From Pseudomonadota bacterium (GTDB lineage: Bacteria > Pseudomonadota > Alphaproteobacteria > Caulobacterales > Caulobacteraceae): a stretch of DNA of 64,000 nucleotides. A model generated the notes under the pieces. The model saw nothing but the letters and a program-made list of their open reading frames with translations, had not been told where the DNA came from and made no database searches. The DNA is taken from positions 3,546-67,545 of the forward strand of contig JAEYAO010000028.1 in the NCBI GenBank assembly GCA_023456105.1, written 5' to 3'. Shown piece after piece: positions 16,237 through 24,821 of this stretch. Each line of letters starts with the position of its first letter. Position 1 is the stretch's first letter. The translations under genes were made by a program, and so were the position numbers.

Positions 16237-16362
16237 TCAGCCCTGCTTGGCCTTGAAGCGCGGGTCGGTCTTGTTGATGACATAGACCCGGCCCTTGCGG
16301 CGCACGACCTTGCAGTCGCGGTGACGGGTCTTCAGAGACTTGAGCGAGCTGCGGACCTTCAT
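16237..16362 (-). CDS. rpmJ: 50S ribosomal protein L36
   Basis: The 41-residue product (MKVRSSLKSLKTRHRDC start, ending NKTDPRFKAKQG) is a complete L36. It has a single Cys instead of the four-ligand zinc site, so it is the zinc-independent form usual in alphaproteobacteria. ATG 16362 is chosen because the upstream frame to 16575 shows no homologous sequence. It stands alone, not in the spc operon. Confidence 0.95.
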   Translation of the reverse strand: MKVRSSLKSLKTRHRDCKVVRRKGRVYVINKTDPRFKAKQG

Positions 16363-16512
16363 GGTCGGTGTGTCCTGAAGCGAAACCAATAGAAAAGCCG
16401 CAGGTCCGGCAGGACCGCGGCGGAGGCGGTGCGTATAGAGACAGCCGCCCGATCCGTCAACCGCGGCAAGGCTTTTTGTCCGCCCGCCGCGTGCCGAAGA
16501 GCCGCTCTGTTC

Positions 16513-16589
16513 TGGAGGCCTGGCCTCCGAGTCGAACGGAGGGTTTGCGGGGTTGCACGCCCGCCGCGTCGCCACTCCGCCACCAGGCC
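16513..16589 (-). tRNA. tRNA-Cys (GCA), structurally aberrant
   Basis: On the minus strand the 77-nt segment folds as a cloverleaf: acceptor GGCCTGG/CCAGGCC (16589-16583 with 16523-16517), discriminator T and encoded CCA; a D arm with GCG/CGC stem; anticodon stem GCGGG/CCCGC; T arm with TTCGACT loop. Two features are odd. The anticodon loop is 8 nt (CGTGCAAC) rather than 7, and the T stem is 6 bp (CCTCCG/CGGAGG). The GCA in the loop after T indicates Cys. It may be a functional variant or a decaying copy. The rest of the 401-base gap between rpmJ and the next gene shows nothing else. Confidence 0.62.
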
Positions 16590-16763
16590 GTGTCAGAAGC
16601 GCGGTGCGGTCATACGCCGCAGGGCGTTAAGGAAGCAAGGCCGCAAGAGGGTTAACGCGTTCGACCGATCGCGGGGGGGGAACGGCAACGGTTCGGCGGC
16701 TCGCACGCTTCCTTCGCGGGGTTGTGATCCCCGTAGTCGAGCCCGGACTGTATCTTGCCCCTC

Positions 16764-18041
16764 ATGCGTTTGTCCCTTCGTCTTCTGCTGGTCGGCACGG
16801 TCGCGGCGTGCGCGCCCATGCTGCCCGAGCCGCCGCTGCCGCAGATTCCGCCACAGACCGCGCCTGCGGACCAGACTCCGGCGCCCACGCCCGCCCCGCA
16901 GGCGCCGCCGGACCAATCCTACGATCAAAGCGGCTTCGAGGGATGGAAGCAGGGCTTCCTGGCGCGGCACGGCGGCGCCCGGCGCGCCGCCTATGAGCGG
17001 GAACTGGCGGGCCTGGCGCCCGATCCGACGGTGATCCGACTGGACCGCAACCAGCCCGAGTTCTCCAAGCCCGCCGGCGCCTATGTCGCCAATGCGGTTT
17101 CGGCGAGCCGCATCGCCCAGGCCCGCCAAAGGGTAGACCGCGTGCCGTGGGAGGCAACCCAGCGCTACGGTGTGCCCGCCGAGATCCTGGTGTCGATCTG
17201 GGCGCAGGAATCGAGCTTCGGGCAGGTTCAGGGCGACAACGACGTGATCCGCTCGCTGGCCACCCTGGCCTATGAGGGTCGCCGGCGCGAATGGGCCGAA
17301 GGGCAGCTGAAGAACGCCCTGGACATCGTGGTGGACGGCAAGCGCGCGCGTTCGGGCCTGAAGGGCAGCTGGGCGGGCGCCATGGGCCAGACCCAGTTCA
17401 TGCCCGACAACTACCTGCGTCTGGGCGTCGACCAGAACGGCGACGGCAAGGTGGACATCTGGGGCTCGGACGCCGACGCCCTCGCCTCCGCCGCCAATCT
17501 CCTGGCGCAGGCCGGCTGGAAGCGTGGCCAGAGCTGGGGCTACGAGGTCGTGCTGCCGCAGGGCTTCGACTACGCCGAGGCCGAGGGCCCGCGCCATCCG
17601 TGGAGCTTCTGGGCGGCGCGCGGCGTGGCGTTGGCGGCGGGCGGCGCGCCCACCGAGGCCGAGGCGCTGGAAGAGGCCGCGATCCTGTTGCCGCAAGGCG
17701 CGAACGGTCCCGCGATCCTGGCCCTGCCGAACCACTATGTGATCCGCCGATACAACAACTCGGTGTCCTACGCCCTGGCCATCGGCCTGACGGCCGACGG
17801 GGTGTCTGGTAAGCCGGGACTGGTCGCCCGCTGGCCGGACGATCCGCCGATCTCGCGCGAGCAGCGCATCGGGGCGCAGCGCGCGCTGACGCAACTGGGT
17901 TATGACACCCAAGGCGTGGACGGCGTGATCGGAGCGAACACCCGCGCGGCGTTGCGCCGCTGGCAGCTGGCCAACGGGCGCGTCGCCGACGGCTATCTCA
18001 CCGCCGCCTTGGCCGACGAACTGGCCAGGCGCGGCGGCTGA
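16764..18041 (+). CDS. Lytic murein transglycosylase, MltB family, with peptidoglycan-binding domain
   Basis: A 425-residue lipoprotein that cuts peptidoglycan between MurNAc and GlcNAc. It has lipobox VAAC (Cys16) and a Pro-rich linker (about residues 20-50). The MltB catalytic domain (about 55-345) contains WAQESSFG with the acid Glu, then GAMGQTQFMPDNY and an acidic DQNGDGKVDIW loop. A PG_binding_1 domain (about 355-425, AQRALTQLGYDTQGVDGVIG) ends it. ATG 16764 gives the signal peptide MRLSLRLLLVGTVAAC. It is convergent with the efflux operon. Confidence 0.94.
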   Translation: MRLSLRLLLVGTVAACAPMLPEPPLPQIPPQTAPADQTPAPTPAPQAPPDQSYDQSGFEGWKQGFLARHGGARRAAYERELAGLAPDPTVIRLDRNQPEFSKPAGAYVANAVSASRIAQARQRVDRVPWEATQRYGVPAEILVSIWAQESSFGQVQGDNDVIRSLATLAYEGRRREWAEGQLKNALDIVVDGKRARSGLKGSWAGAMGQTQFMPDNYLRLGVDQNGDGKVDIWGSDADALASAANLLAQAGWKRGQSWGYEVVLPQGFDYAEAEGPRHPWSFWAARGVALAAGGAPTEAEALEEAAILLPQGANGPAILALPNHYVIRRYNNSVSYALAIGLTADGVSGKPGLVARWPDDPPISREQRIGAQRALTQLGYDTQGVDGVIGANTRAALRRWQLANGRVADGYLTAALADELARRGG

Positions 18042-18048
18042 AGGCGGA

Positions 18049-19488
18049 TCAGACCTGCGGGGACGTCCAGCCGCCGGCCAGCGCCTTGAACAGCGCCACC
18101 TGATAGGTGGTCACCAGGGCGTCGGATTGGGCCAGCTGCGCCTCGGCCTGGACCAGGGTGCGCTGGGCGTCGAGCACGGTCAGAAAGCTCTCGGCCCCGG
18201 CCGTGAAGCGCAGACGCGACAGCTCAAGCGCGCGATTGGCCTGATCCCGCGCCTCCGTCAGCGCCGTGCGGCGATCCAGCTCGTTGGCGTAGTTCGACAG
18301 CGCCGTCTCCGTCTCCTGCAAGGCCTCCAGCACCGTCTGGTCGAAGTCGGCGAGCGCCGCTTGCGTACGGGCGTCCGCCGCCTCGATCCGCGCACGGGCG
18401 GCGACGATGTTGGGGAAGCTCCAGCTGATCAGCGGACCAAAGCCGAAGCGGAAGTTCCGGTCCTCTCCCAGGTCGCCGGCGTCCAGCGCCGTCGAGCCGA
18501 ACGAACCGCCCAGGCTGATGGTGGGGTAGAGCGACGCCGTCGCCACGTTCACCCGCGCTGCGGCGGCGGCCAACTGACGTTCGGCCTGACGCACGTCGGG
18601 CCGGCGGGCCAGCAGCGCCGCGCCGTCGCCGATCGGGATCGGCTGGGTCAATTGCGGCGGGCGTCCGCAGGCGGCGGCCGCCTGGCTCGCTTCGGCGGGC
18701 GTGGTTCCGGTCAGGGTCGACAGCCGGAACAGGGCCTCGGACCGGGCGGCCCGCAGCGTCGGCAGGGACGCGGTCGTCTGGGCCACCGCCGCGCGGGCGC
18801 TGGCGACATCCAGGCCCGTTCCGGCCCCCGCGTTCAGCAGCGTCTCGGTCAGGCGCAGCGTCTCGCTCTGGATCTCGACCGAGCGTTCGGCCACGGCGAT
18901 CTGGGCGTTGGCCGAGCAGGTATCGGCATAGGCGCGCGCCGTTTCGGCCGCCACCGTGACCTGCAGCCCGGCCAGCGCCTCGGCCGCGGCGTCCGCATCG
19001 GCGCGAGCGGCGCGGATCGCCGAGCCGACGCGGCCGAACAAGTCGATCTCGTAGGAGGCGTCCAGTCCGACGTCGTAGCTGGTGATCTCAGGCGCGTCCT
19101 CGCCGGGCGGCAGTCCGATGGAGGTGGCGGCCGACCCGCGGCTGCGCTGCACCGAGGCGGAGGTGTTGGTGGACGGCAGGCGCGCCGATCGCGCCTCCGA
19201 CAGGCTGGCCCGCACCGCACGCAGGTTGGCGGCGGCCGATTCCAGCTGGTTGTTCTCGGCGAACGCCTGGGCGACGAGTCCATCCAGCGTCGGATCGGCG
19301 TACAGCCGCCACCAGTCGTCGCGCGCCGGGAAGGCGGACGTGACGGCCGGGTCGGCCGAGCCGACGAACGCGCCCGTCCCCTGGAGGGGGAGAGTTGGGA
19401 CGGGCGCGTCGGGCCCCACCGCGCAAGCGGCGAGAAGGGCGCTGGCGGATGAGGCCGCCAGCAAGGTCGAAAGCTTGGAACGAAGCAT
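18049..19488 (-). CDS. Efflux outer-membrane factor, NodT/OprM family lipoprotein
   Basis: Outer-membrane channel of the tripartite efflux pump. The 479-residue product has lipobox LLAAC (Cys22) and the OMF pattern of two repeated coiled-coil halves: WWRLYADPTLDGLVAQAFAENN near the start, the RPDVRQAERQLAAA motif in the middle and SRLRFTAGAESFLTVLDAQRT near the end, all typical of NodT/OprM proteins. Its ATG shares one base with the stop of the pump gene, so translation is coupled. Last gene of the operon. Confidence 0.94.
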   Translation of the reverse strand: MLRSKLSTLLAASSASALLAACAVGPDAPVPTLPLQGTGAFVGSADPAVTSAFPARDDWWRLYADPTLDGLVAQAFAENNQLESAAANLRAVRASLSEARSARLPSTNTSASVQRSRGSAATSIGLPPGEDAPEITSYDVGLDASYEIDLFGRVGSAIRAARADADAAAEALAGLQVTVAAETARAYADTCSANAQIAVAERSVEIQSETLRLTETLLNAGAGTGLDVASARAAVAQTTASLPTLRAARSEALFRLSTLTGTTPAEASQAAAACGRPPQLTQPIPIGDGAALLARRPDVRQAERQLAAAAARVNVATASLYPTISLGGSFGSTALDAGDLGEDRNFRFGFGPLISWSFPNIVAARARIEAADARTQAALADFDQTVLEALQETETALSNYANELDRRTALTEARDQANRALELSRLRFTAGAESFLTVLDAQRTLVQAEAQLAQSDALVTTYQVALFKALAGGWTSPQV

Positions 19489-22400
19489 CAGAGGTCCCCT
19501 CCCCGGCCGTGAGCGGGCGCGGGTGCGTCAGGGTCATAAGGATCGTGCGGATTGGTGCCGTAGGTGGTGGGCAGGGTGCGGCTCTTGCCCGGCGTCCTGG
19601 GCAGCTTGCCCGACACCCACCGCATGATGACGTAGAACACCGGCGTGAAGATCAGACCGAAGAAGGTCACCCCCAGCATGCCGGAGAACACGGCCGTGCC
19701 CAGCGACTGACGCATCTCCGCGCCAGGCCCGCTGGCCAGCATCAGCGGCACCACGCCGAGGATGAAGGAGAAGGAGGTCATCAGGATCGGCCGCAGACGG
19801 GTCCGGGCCGCCGAAACGGCCGCGTCGAACCGGTTCATGCCCTCGTCGTCTTCGGCCTGTTTGGCGAACTCCACGATCAGAATGGCGTTCTTGGCCGCAA
19901 GCGCGATCAGGACCACCAGTCCGATCTGGACCAGGATGTTGTTGTCCAGGCCGCGGATGTTCACCCCGATGAGCGCCGCCAGGATGCACATCGGCACGAT
20001 CAGGATGACCGCGAGCGGCAGGGTGAAGGCCTCATACTGCGCCGCCAGCACCAGGAAGACGAACAGCACCGCGACCACGAATATCATGGAGGCGCCGCCG
20101 CTGGCGGCCTTCTGCTGGTAGGCCAGCTCGGTCCACTCGTAGGAGAAGCCGTCCGGCAGTGTCTGCGACGCCATCTGCTCCATGACCTGCAGGGCGGTTC
20201 CGGACGCCACGCCCTGCCCCGCCGATCCCTGCAGCTCGGAGGCTGGGAACAGGTTGAAGCGGACCACGCGCGCGGGGCCGGAGTCGTCGCGCAACGTCGC
20301 CACCGAGCCGATCGGCACCATGGCGCCGGAGGCCGAGCGGGTCTTCAGATTGGCGATGTCCGCCAGGTCGTCGCGCGCCGACGGCTCCGCCTGCGCCGTC
20401 ACACGGAAGGTGCGGCCCAGAAGGTTGAAGTCGTTGATGTAGGTCGAGCCGAGATAGGTGCCCAGCGTCGAGAAGACGTCGTTCGGCTGCACGCCCATCA
20501 TCAACGCCTTGTCACGATCGACGTCGGCTTCGATGCGCGGCGCGGAGGTGTTGTACAGGCTGAACACCTGAGCCACCTGCTGGTTCTGGGCGGCGGCTCC
20601 CATCATGGCGAAGGTCGCCTGCTCCAGCTCCTGATAGCTCTGGCCGTTGCGGGCCTGGATCATCATCTTGAAGCCGCCGCCATTGCCGAGGCCCTGCACG
20701 GCCGGCGGAGCGATCAGCAGGACGTTGCCTTCCTCGATGACTCCGGTCGCCGCGCTGAGCGCCTGAGACAGGGCTGCAGCCTGCAACTCGGGCGCATCGC
20801 GTTCGGCGAAGTCGTCCAGACGGATGAACATGGTGGCCGCATTGGACGCCGCCGAGAAGGACGAGCCGTCGAGGCCGGCGAAGGCGGCGACTTCCAGCAC
20901 GCCCGCCTGCTTGTTCACGATCTCCACGGCCCGGTTCATCACGGCGGTGGTGCGGTCAAGCGATGCGCCGGCCGGCAGTTGCACCACGCCGATCAGAACG
21001 CCTTGATCCTGCTCAGGGATGAAGCCGCCGGGGGTGTCGACCAGCCGCCAGGCGGTTAGGCCCAGAAGACCCGCATAGACCACCAGCACGATGGCCACGG
21101 TGCGCACCAGCCGCGCGGTCAGGCGGCCATAGCGGTCCGACAGCCAGTCGAAGCCTTCATTGAACTTGCGTCCGCCCCACGCCACGCCATAGGCGACCTT
21201 GCCCCACGGCGTCGCGCGCTTGCGGCGCTGTTCTTCTTCGTCCACGTGCTTGTGGGGCTTCAGCAGCAGGGCGGCGAGCGCCGGCGACAGCGTCAGCGAC
21301 ACCAGCAGCGAGATCAGCGCAGCCGACGCGATCACCACGGCGAACTGGCGATAGAAGATGCCCGGAATGCCAGGCACCAACGCCGTCGGCACGAACACGG
21401 CCACCAGCACCAGGCCGATGGCGATCAGCGCGCCGGACACCTCTTCCATGGATCGATAGGCCGCCTCCTTGGGCGTCAGACCTTCGGAGATGGCGCGCTC
21501 GACGTTCTCCACCACCACGATGGCGTCATCGACCACGATGCCCACGGCCAGGATCAGCGCGAACAGGGACAGGGAGTTGATCGAATATCCGAGCGCCAGC
21601 TGAACGGCGAAGGTGCCGACGATCGACACCGGGATGGCGATGATCGGGATGATGGCCGCCCGCCACGTCTGCAGGAACACCAGCACCACCAGCGCCACGA
21701 GCACCACGGCTTCCAGCAGGGTGTGCTGCACGGCCTCGACCGACGCCGCCACATATTCCGTCGGATTGTACGGAACGGTGTAGGTCATGCCGACCGGGAA
21801 GGTCGCCTTCAGCGCATCGAGTTCGGCCAGCACAGCTTCGGCGGTGCCCAGCGCATTGGAGCCGGGCTGCTGGATGATCGCGACGCCCACGCCGCGAAGG
21901 CCGTTGAAGTAGCCTTGGGTGCCGTATTCCTGCGAGCCCAGTTCGACCCGGCCGATGTCGCGCACGCGCGTCACGCGGCCTTCGGCGTCGGTCTTGATGA
22001 CGACGTCGGCGAACTGCTCGGGGGTCTCCAGTCGGCCCTGCACCTGGATCGGCGTCTGGAAGGCGGCGGCGTTGGTCGGGAACGGCGGCTGGCCGATGGA
22101 GCCTGCGGCGGCCTGTATGTTCTGGGACTGAAGCGCCCCGGTGATCTCGGTCGCCGTCAGGTTGCGGGCGGCGGCCTTGGCCGGATCAATCCAGATCCGC
22201 ATGGCGTAGTTGCCGCCGCCGAAGATGCGTACATCGCCCACGCCGTCGATGCGCAGCAGGCGGTCGCGGATGGTCGAGTTGGCGTAGTTGCCGAGGTAGT
22301 CGACATCGAGGCTGTTGTCCGGCGACGTCAGCGCCGCCAGCATCAGAAAGCCCGACGACGCCTTCTGCACCGTCACGCCGACCTGGCGCACGGCGGCCGG

Positions 22401-22760
22401 CAGGGCCGGCTCGGCGAGGGCCACCCGGTTCTGGACCAGCACCTGCGCGGCGTCGAGGTCCGTTCCGGGCTCGAACGTCACGGCGATCTGCACCGCCCCA
22501 TCCGAGGTGGAGGAGGACTGCATGTAGATCATGCCCTCCACCCCGTTGATCTGCTGTTCCAGCGGCGTCGCCACCGTCTCCGCCAGCGTCTCGGCCGATG
22601 CCCCGGAATAGGCGGTGGAGACGGTGATCTGCGGCGGCGCGATCTCCGGATACTGCGACAAGGGCAGCAGCGGATAGGCGAAGATGCCGATCAGGGTGAT
22701 CACGACCGCGATCACGCCGGCGAAGATCGGCCGGTCGATGAAGAAGCGCGAGATGTTCAT
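19488..22760 (-). CDS. RND efflux pump inner-membrane subunit, AcrB/HAE1 family
   Basis: Proton-driven drug exporter of the inner membrane; 1090 residues, slightly longer than AcrB because of a C-terminal tail rich in Asp and Pro. It shows the HAE1 start NISRFFIDRPIFAGVIAVVI, twelve predicted membrane segments, the proton-relay pair in TM4 (GIVVDDAIVVVENV) and the second-half repeat ending GAEMRQSLGTAVFSGML. The order adaptor, pump, NodT-type channel with a divergent TetR gene resembles Caulobacter acrAB-nodT with TipR. Confidence 0.96.
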   Translation of the reverse strand: MNISRFFIDRPIFAGVIAVVITLIGIFAYPLLPLSQYPEIAPPQITVSTAYSGASAETLAETVATPLEQQINGVEGMIYMQSSSTSDGAVQIAVTFEPGTDLDAAQVLVQNRVALAEPALPAAVRQVGVTVQKASSGFLMLAALTSPDNSLDVDYLGNYANSTIRDRLLRIDGVGDVRIFGGGNYAMRIWIDPAKAAARNLTATEITGALQSQNIQAAAGSIGQPPFPTNAAAFQTPIQVQGRLETPEQFADVVIKTDAEGRVTRVRDIGRVELGSQEYGTQGYFNGLRGVGVAIIQQPGSNALGTAEAVLAELDALKATFPVGMTYTVPYNPTEYVAASVEAVQHTLLEAVVLVALVVLVFLQTWRAAIIPIIAIPVSIVGTFAVQLALGYSINSLSLFALILAVGIVVDDAIVVVENVERAISEGLTPKEAAYRSMEEVSGALIAIGLVLVAVFVPTALVPGIPGIFYRQFAVVIASAALISLLVSLTLSPALAALLLKPHKHVDEEEQRRKRATPWGKVAYGVAWGGRKFNEGFDWLSDRYGRLTARLVRTVAIVLVVYAGLLGLTAWRLVDTPGGFIPEQDQGVLIGVVQLPAGASLDRTTAVMNRAVEIVNKQAGVLEVAAFAGLDGSSFSAASNAATMFIRLDDFAERDAPELQAAALSQALSAATGVIEEGNVLLIAPPAVQGLGNGGGFKMMIQARNGQSYQELEQATFAMMGAAAQNQQVAQVFSLYNTSAPRIEADVDRDKALMMGVQPNDVFSTLGTYLGSTYINDFNLLGRTFRVTAQAEPSARDDLADIANLKTRSASGAMVPIGSVATLRDDSGPARVVRFNLFPASELQGSAGQGVASGTALQVMEQMASQTLPDGFSYEWTELAYQQKAASGGASMIFVVAVLFVFLVLAAQYEAFTLPLAVILIVPMCILAALIGVNIRGLDNNILVQIGLVVLIALAAKNAILIVEFAKQAEDDEGMNRFDAAVSAARTRLRPILMTSFSFILGVVPLMLASGPGAEMRQSLGTAVFSGMLGVTFFGLIFTPVFYVIMRWVSGKLPRTPGKSRTLPTTYGTNPHDPYDPDAPAPAHGRGGDL

Positions 22761-22802
22761 GGACAGGTGTCCCTTGTTCGCCTTGGCCTGACGGCTAGGG
22801 GA

Positions 22803-24002
22803 TTACAGGCTGTTGGCGAAGCTGGCGGTGGCGGCGGGCGCGGCCTGGGTCGTCGGCTCACCGGCCTGCTGGCCCTGAGCGGGGGCGACCGGCGTGATCT
22901 TTCCGGGCTGGGCCGTGACCTTGGTCCCGGGACGCGCGCGTTGCAGGCCGTTGATGATGATGCGGTCGGTGGGCGCCAGACCGCTGCGGATCACGCGAAG
23001 GCCTTGAACCAGAGGGCCGGTCACGACCGGCTTGGGCGTCACCGTTCCATCCTGCGCCACCACCATGACCACGCGGCGGACGCCGTCGGCCGAGATCGCG
23101 GCGTCAGGCACCAGCATGGCGTCATAGGCGGCGTTGCCGGCGACCTGCGCGCGACCAAAAAGGCCGGGACGCAGGAAGCCGTCCGCGTTCGGCACGATGG
23201 CGCGCAGGCGGATGACGCCCGAACCCTTGTCCACGGCGTTGTCGCTGAAGTCGAGACGACCCGTGCGGCTGAAGTTGCTTTCGTCCTGAAGCGCGATGCG
23301 GACCGGAGCGCCCTGATTGGCGCCGCCTTCACGCAGATACTTCAGCAGAACCGCTTCCGACCCGTCGAACACGAAGTGCATCGCGCCCCCCGAGACGATG
23401 GTGGTCAGGATATCGCCGGCCGAAGTGCCGCCGGCGATGACGTTGCCCCGATCAACGCGACGATCCGAAGCCCGTCCCGAGATCGGAGCGGTGACGCGGG
23501 TGTAGCTGAGGTTCTGGCGCGCGGTGCGGACCGCCGCGTTGGCCGCCGCCAAGTTGGCCTGCGCGACCTGCAGCTGCGAGCGGTTGGTCTCGACCTCCGC
23601 CTGCGACACGGCCTGCGACGACAGCAGGGTTTCACTGCGGGTCAGATTGGCGCGCGCCAGCGTCACCTGCGACTGGGCTTGAGCCACCTGGGCCTGAGCG
23701 GAAGCCAGTTGCGCCTCCGCTGGAGCGGAATCCAGCGTGAACAGCAACTGACCCTGACGCACCATCTCGCCGTCGCGGAAGTGCACGCCCTGGATGAAGC
23801 CGCCGGCGCGGGCACGGACGTCGACAGTTTCGATAGCCTCGAAGCGGCCGGTGAACTCGTCCCAGTCGGTGACGCGCTGCGCCAGCGGCTGGGCCACCGT
23901 AACCGGCGGCGCGCCTGCTGCGGGCGCCTGCTCGCCTTTGGAACAGCCATAAAGCGCGGCCGTCATCATGACGGACACGGCCGCGATCTTAAGCGTGCGC
24001 AT
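22803..24002 (-). CDS. RND efflux periplasmic adaptor (membrane fusion protein)
   Basis: A 399-residue lipoprotein linking the pump to the outer-membrane channel. Lipobox LYGC (Cys20); lipoyl half (VDVRARAGGFIQGVHFRDGEMVRQGQLLF); long coiled-coil hairpin rich in Ala and Gln (about residues 95-165); second lipoyl half and beta-barrel with RVTAPISGRASDRRVDRGN; membrane-proximal domain at the end. ATG 24002 has GGGAGAG upstream. It is the first gene of the operon, facing the TetR gene over 189 bases. Confidence 0.95.
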   Translation of the reverse strand: MRTLKIAAVSVMMTAALYGCSKGEQAPAAGAPPVTVAQPLAQRVTDWDEFTGRFEAIETVDVRARAGGFIQGVHFRDGEMVRQGQLLFTLDSAPAEAQLASAQAQVAQAQSQVTLARANLTRSETLLSSQAVSQAEVETNRSQLQVAQANLAAANAAVRTARQNLSYTRVTAPISGRASDRRVDRGNVIAGGTSAGDILTTIVSGGAMHFVFDGSEAVLLKYLREGGANQGAPVRIALQDESNFSRTGRLDFSDNAVDKGSGVIRLRAIVPNADGFLRPGLFGRAQVAGNAAYDAMLVPDAAISADGVRRVVMVVAQDGTVTPKPVVTGPLVQGLRVIRSGLAPTDRIIINGLQRARPGTKVTAQPGKITPVAPAQGQQAGEPTTQAAPAATASFANSL

Positions 24003-24103
24003 CTGCGCTCTCCCTGTCGGGGGGTCTGGGTAAGGGTGTGCACTCTCTGCGTGGGGAGCGCCCGAGTCAACGTCCGGTGACTTAATGGTGAAGCCTTGGC
24101 CGC

Positions 24104-24123
24104 TTGTCAACACGCGATGACAA
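24104..24123. promoter_or_regulatory. Candidate TetR operator of the efflux operon
   Basis: TTGTCA-N8-TGACAA is a perfect 20-bp inverted repeat midway between the divergent adaptor and TetR genes, a size and place typical of TetR-family operators controlling both. Confidence 0.6.
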
Positions 24124-24191
24124 AGCCATATAGCGCTTAGGGGTTATTCAACCCTCGGAATTTCCACCCTTTCCGTTGGAGGCCGATCGCC

Positions 24192-24758
24192 TTGCTTTGT
24201 TCTTCGCCTCGCCCAAGGAATGCGGCTGCGACTCGCGGGGCCATTCTTGACGCCGCCCGTGCGCGGTTCGCGGCGGAGAGCTATGATGACGTCGGCATGC
24301 GCGACATCGCGCGCGACGTGGGCGTCGATGCGGCCCTGATCAGCCGCTACTTCGGTTCAAAGGAAGAACTGTTCGCCACCGTGCTGGACAACTGCCCGGA
24401 CGGCGGCGAGCTGATGCAGGGGGACAGGTCGGATTTCGGACGACGGGTCGCCCATCACATCGTCTTCGAGCCCAAGCGCGCGGAGAAGATGCAGGCGCTG
24501 TCGATCATGCTGCGCTCGGTCGGCTCGGCGAAGGCGTCGGAGGCGGTGCGTCGCAGTTCCAGCAAGCGATTCTATGGTCCGCTCAGCGAATGGATCGGCG
24601 GGCCGGATGCGGCGGTGAAGGCGCGCCTCGCATCTGGGATGATCATGGGCATGGCGGTAAGCCGCGACATCACCGGCGGCTACGGCCTGACGCCCGAAGA
24701 CTGCGAGACGCTGCGCGACCGCCTGGCCGTCATTCTTCAAGGCGTCATCGACGCCTGA
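24192..24758 (+). CDS. TetR-family repressor, probable regulator of the RND pump
   Basis: A 188-residue regulator. Residues about 10-57 form the TetR HTH (TRGAILDAARARFA, DVGMRDIARDVGVDAALISRYFGSKEELF in pieces). The C-terminal part (about 75-185) is the ligand-binding domain. No ATG fits; TTG 24192 has GGAGG about 9 nt upstream and gives the normal spacing before the HTH. Divergence from the efflux operon and the shared inverted repeat indicate local repression relieved by a pump substrate. Confidence 0.9.
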   Translation: MLCSSPRPRNAAATRGAILDAARARFAAESYDDVGMRDIARDVGVDAALISRYFGSKEELFATVLDNCPDGGELMQGDRSDFGRRVAHHIVFEPKRAEKMQALSIMLRSVGSAKASEAVRRSSSKRFYGPLSEWIGGPDAAVKARLASGMIMGMAVSRDITGGYGLTPEDCETLRDRLAVILQGVIDA

Positions 24759-24771
24759 TCCCAAAGCATGA

Positions 24772-24797
24772 AGGCGCGGGCCGGAGCCCGCGCCTTA
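24772..24797. terminator. Bidirectional hairpin between the TetR and MFS genes
   Basis: AAGGCGCGGGC-CGGA-GCCCGCGCCTT, an 11-bp stem between convergent genes. The T tract is short, so termination may be moderate. Confidence 0.65.
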
Positions 24798-24821
24798 TGA
24801 TCCGGACCCTTTGGACGCCGC

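Noticed and set aside
16663..16690. Run of G bases and GGTTAAC sequence as a possible regulatory or origin element
   Set aside because: A single G tract and one TTAAC half-site are not enough; no paired CtrA-type TTAA sites or DnaA boxes were seen.
21246..24080. A 944-residue open frame on the + strand opposite the RND pump and adaptor genes
   Set aside because: It is an antisense shadow: rich in His, Gln and Arg, no domain, and the minus-strand frames have clear RND and adaptor motifs and overlapping start/stop structure.
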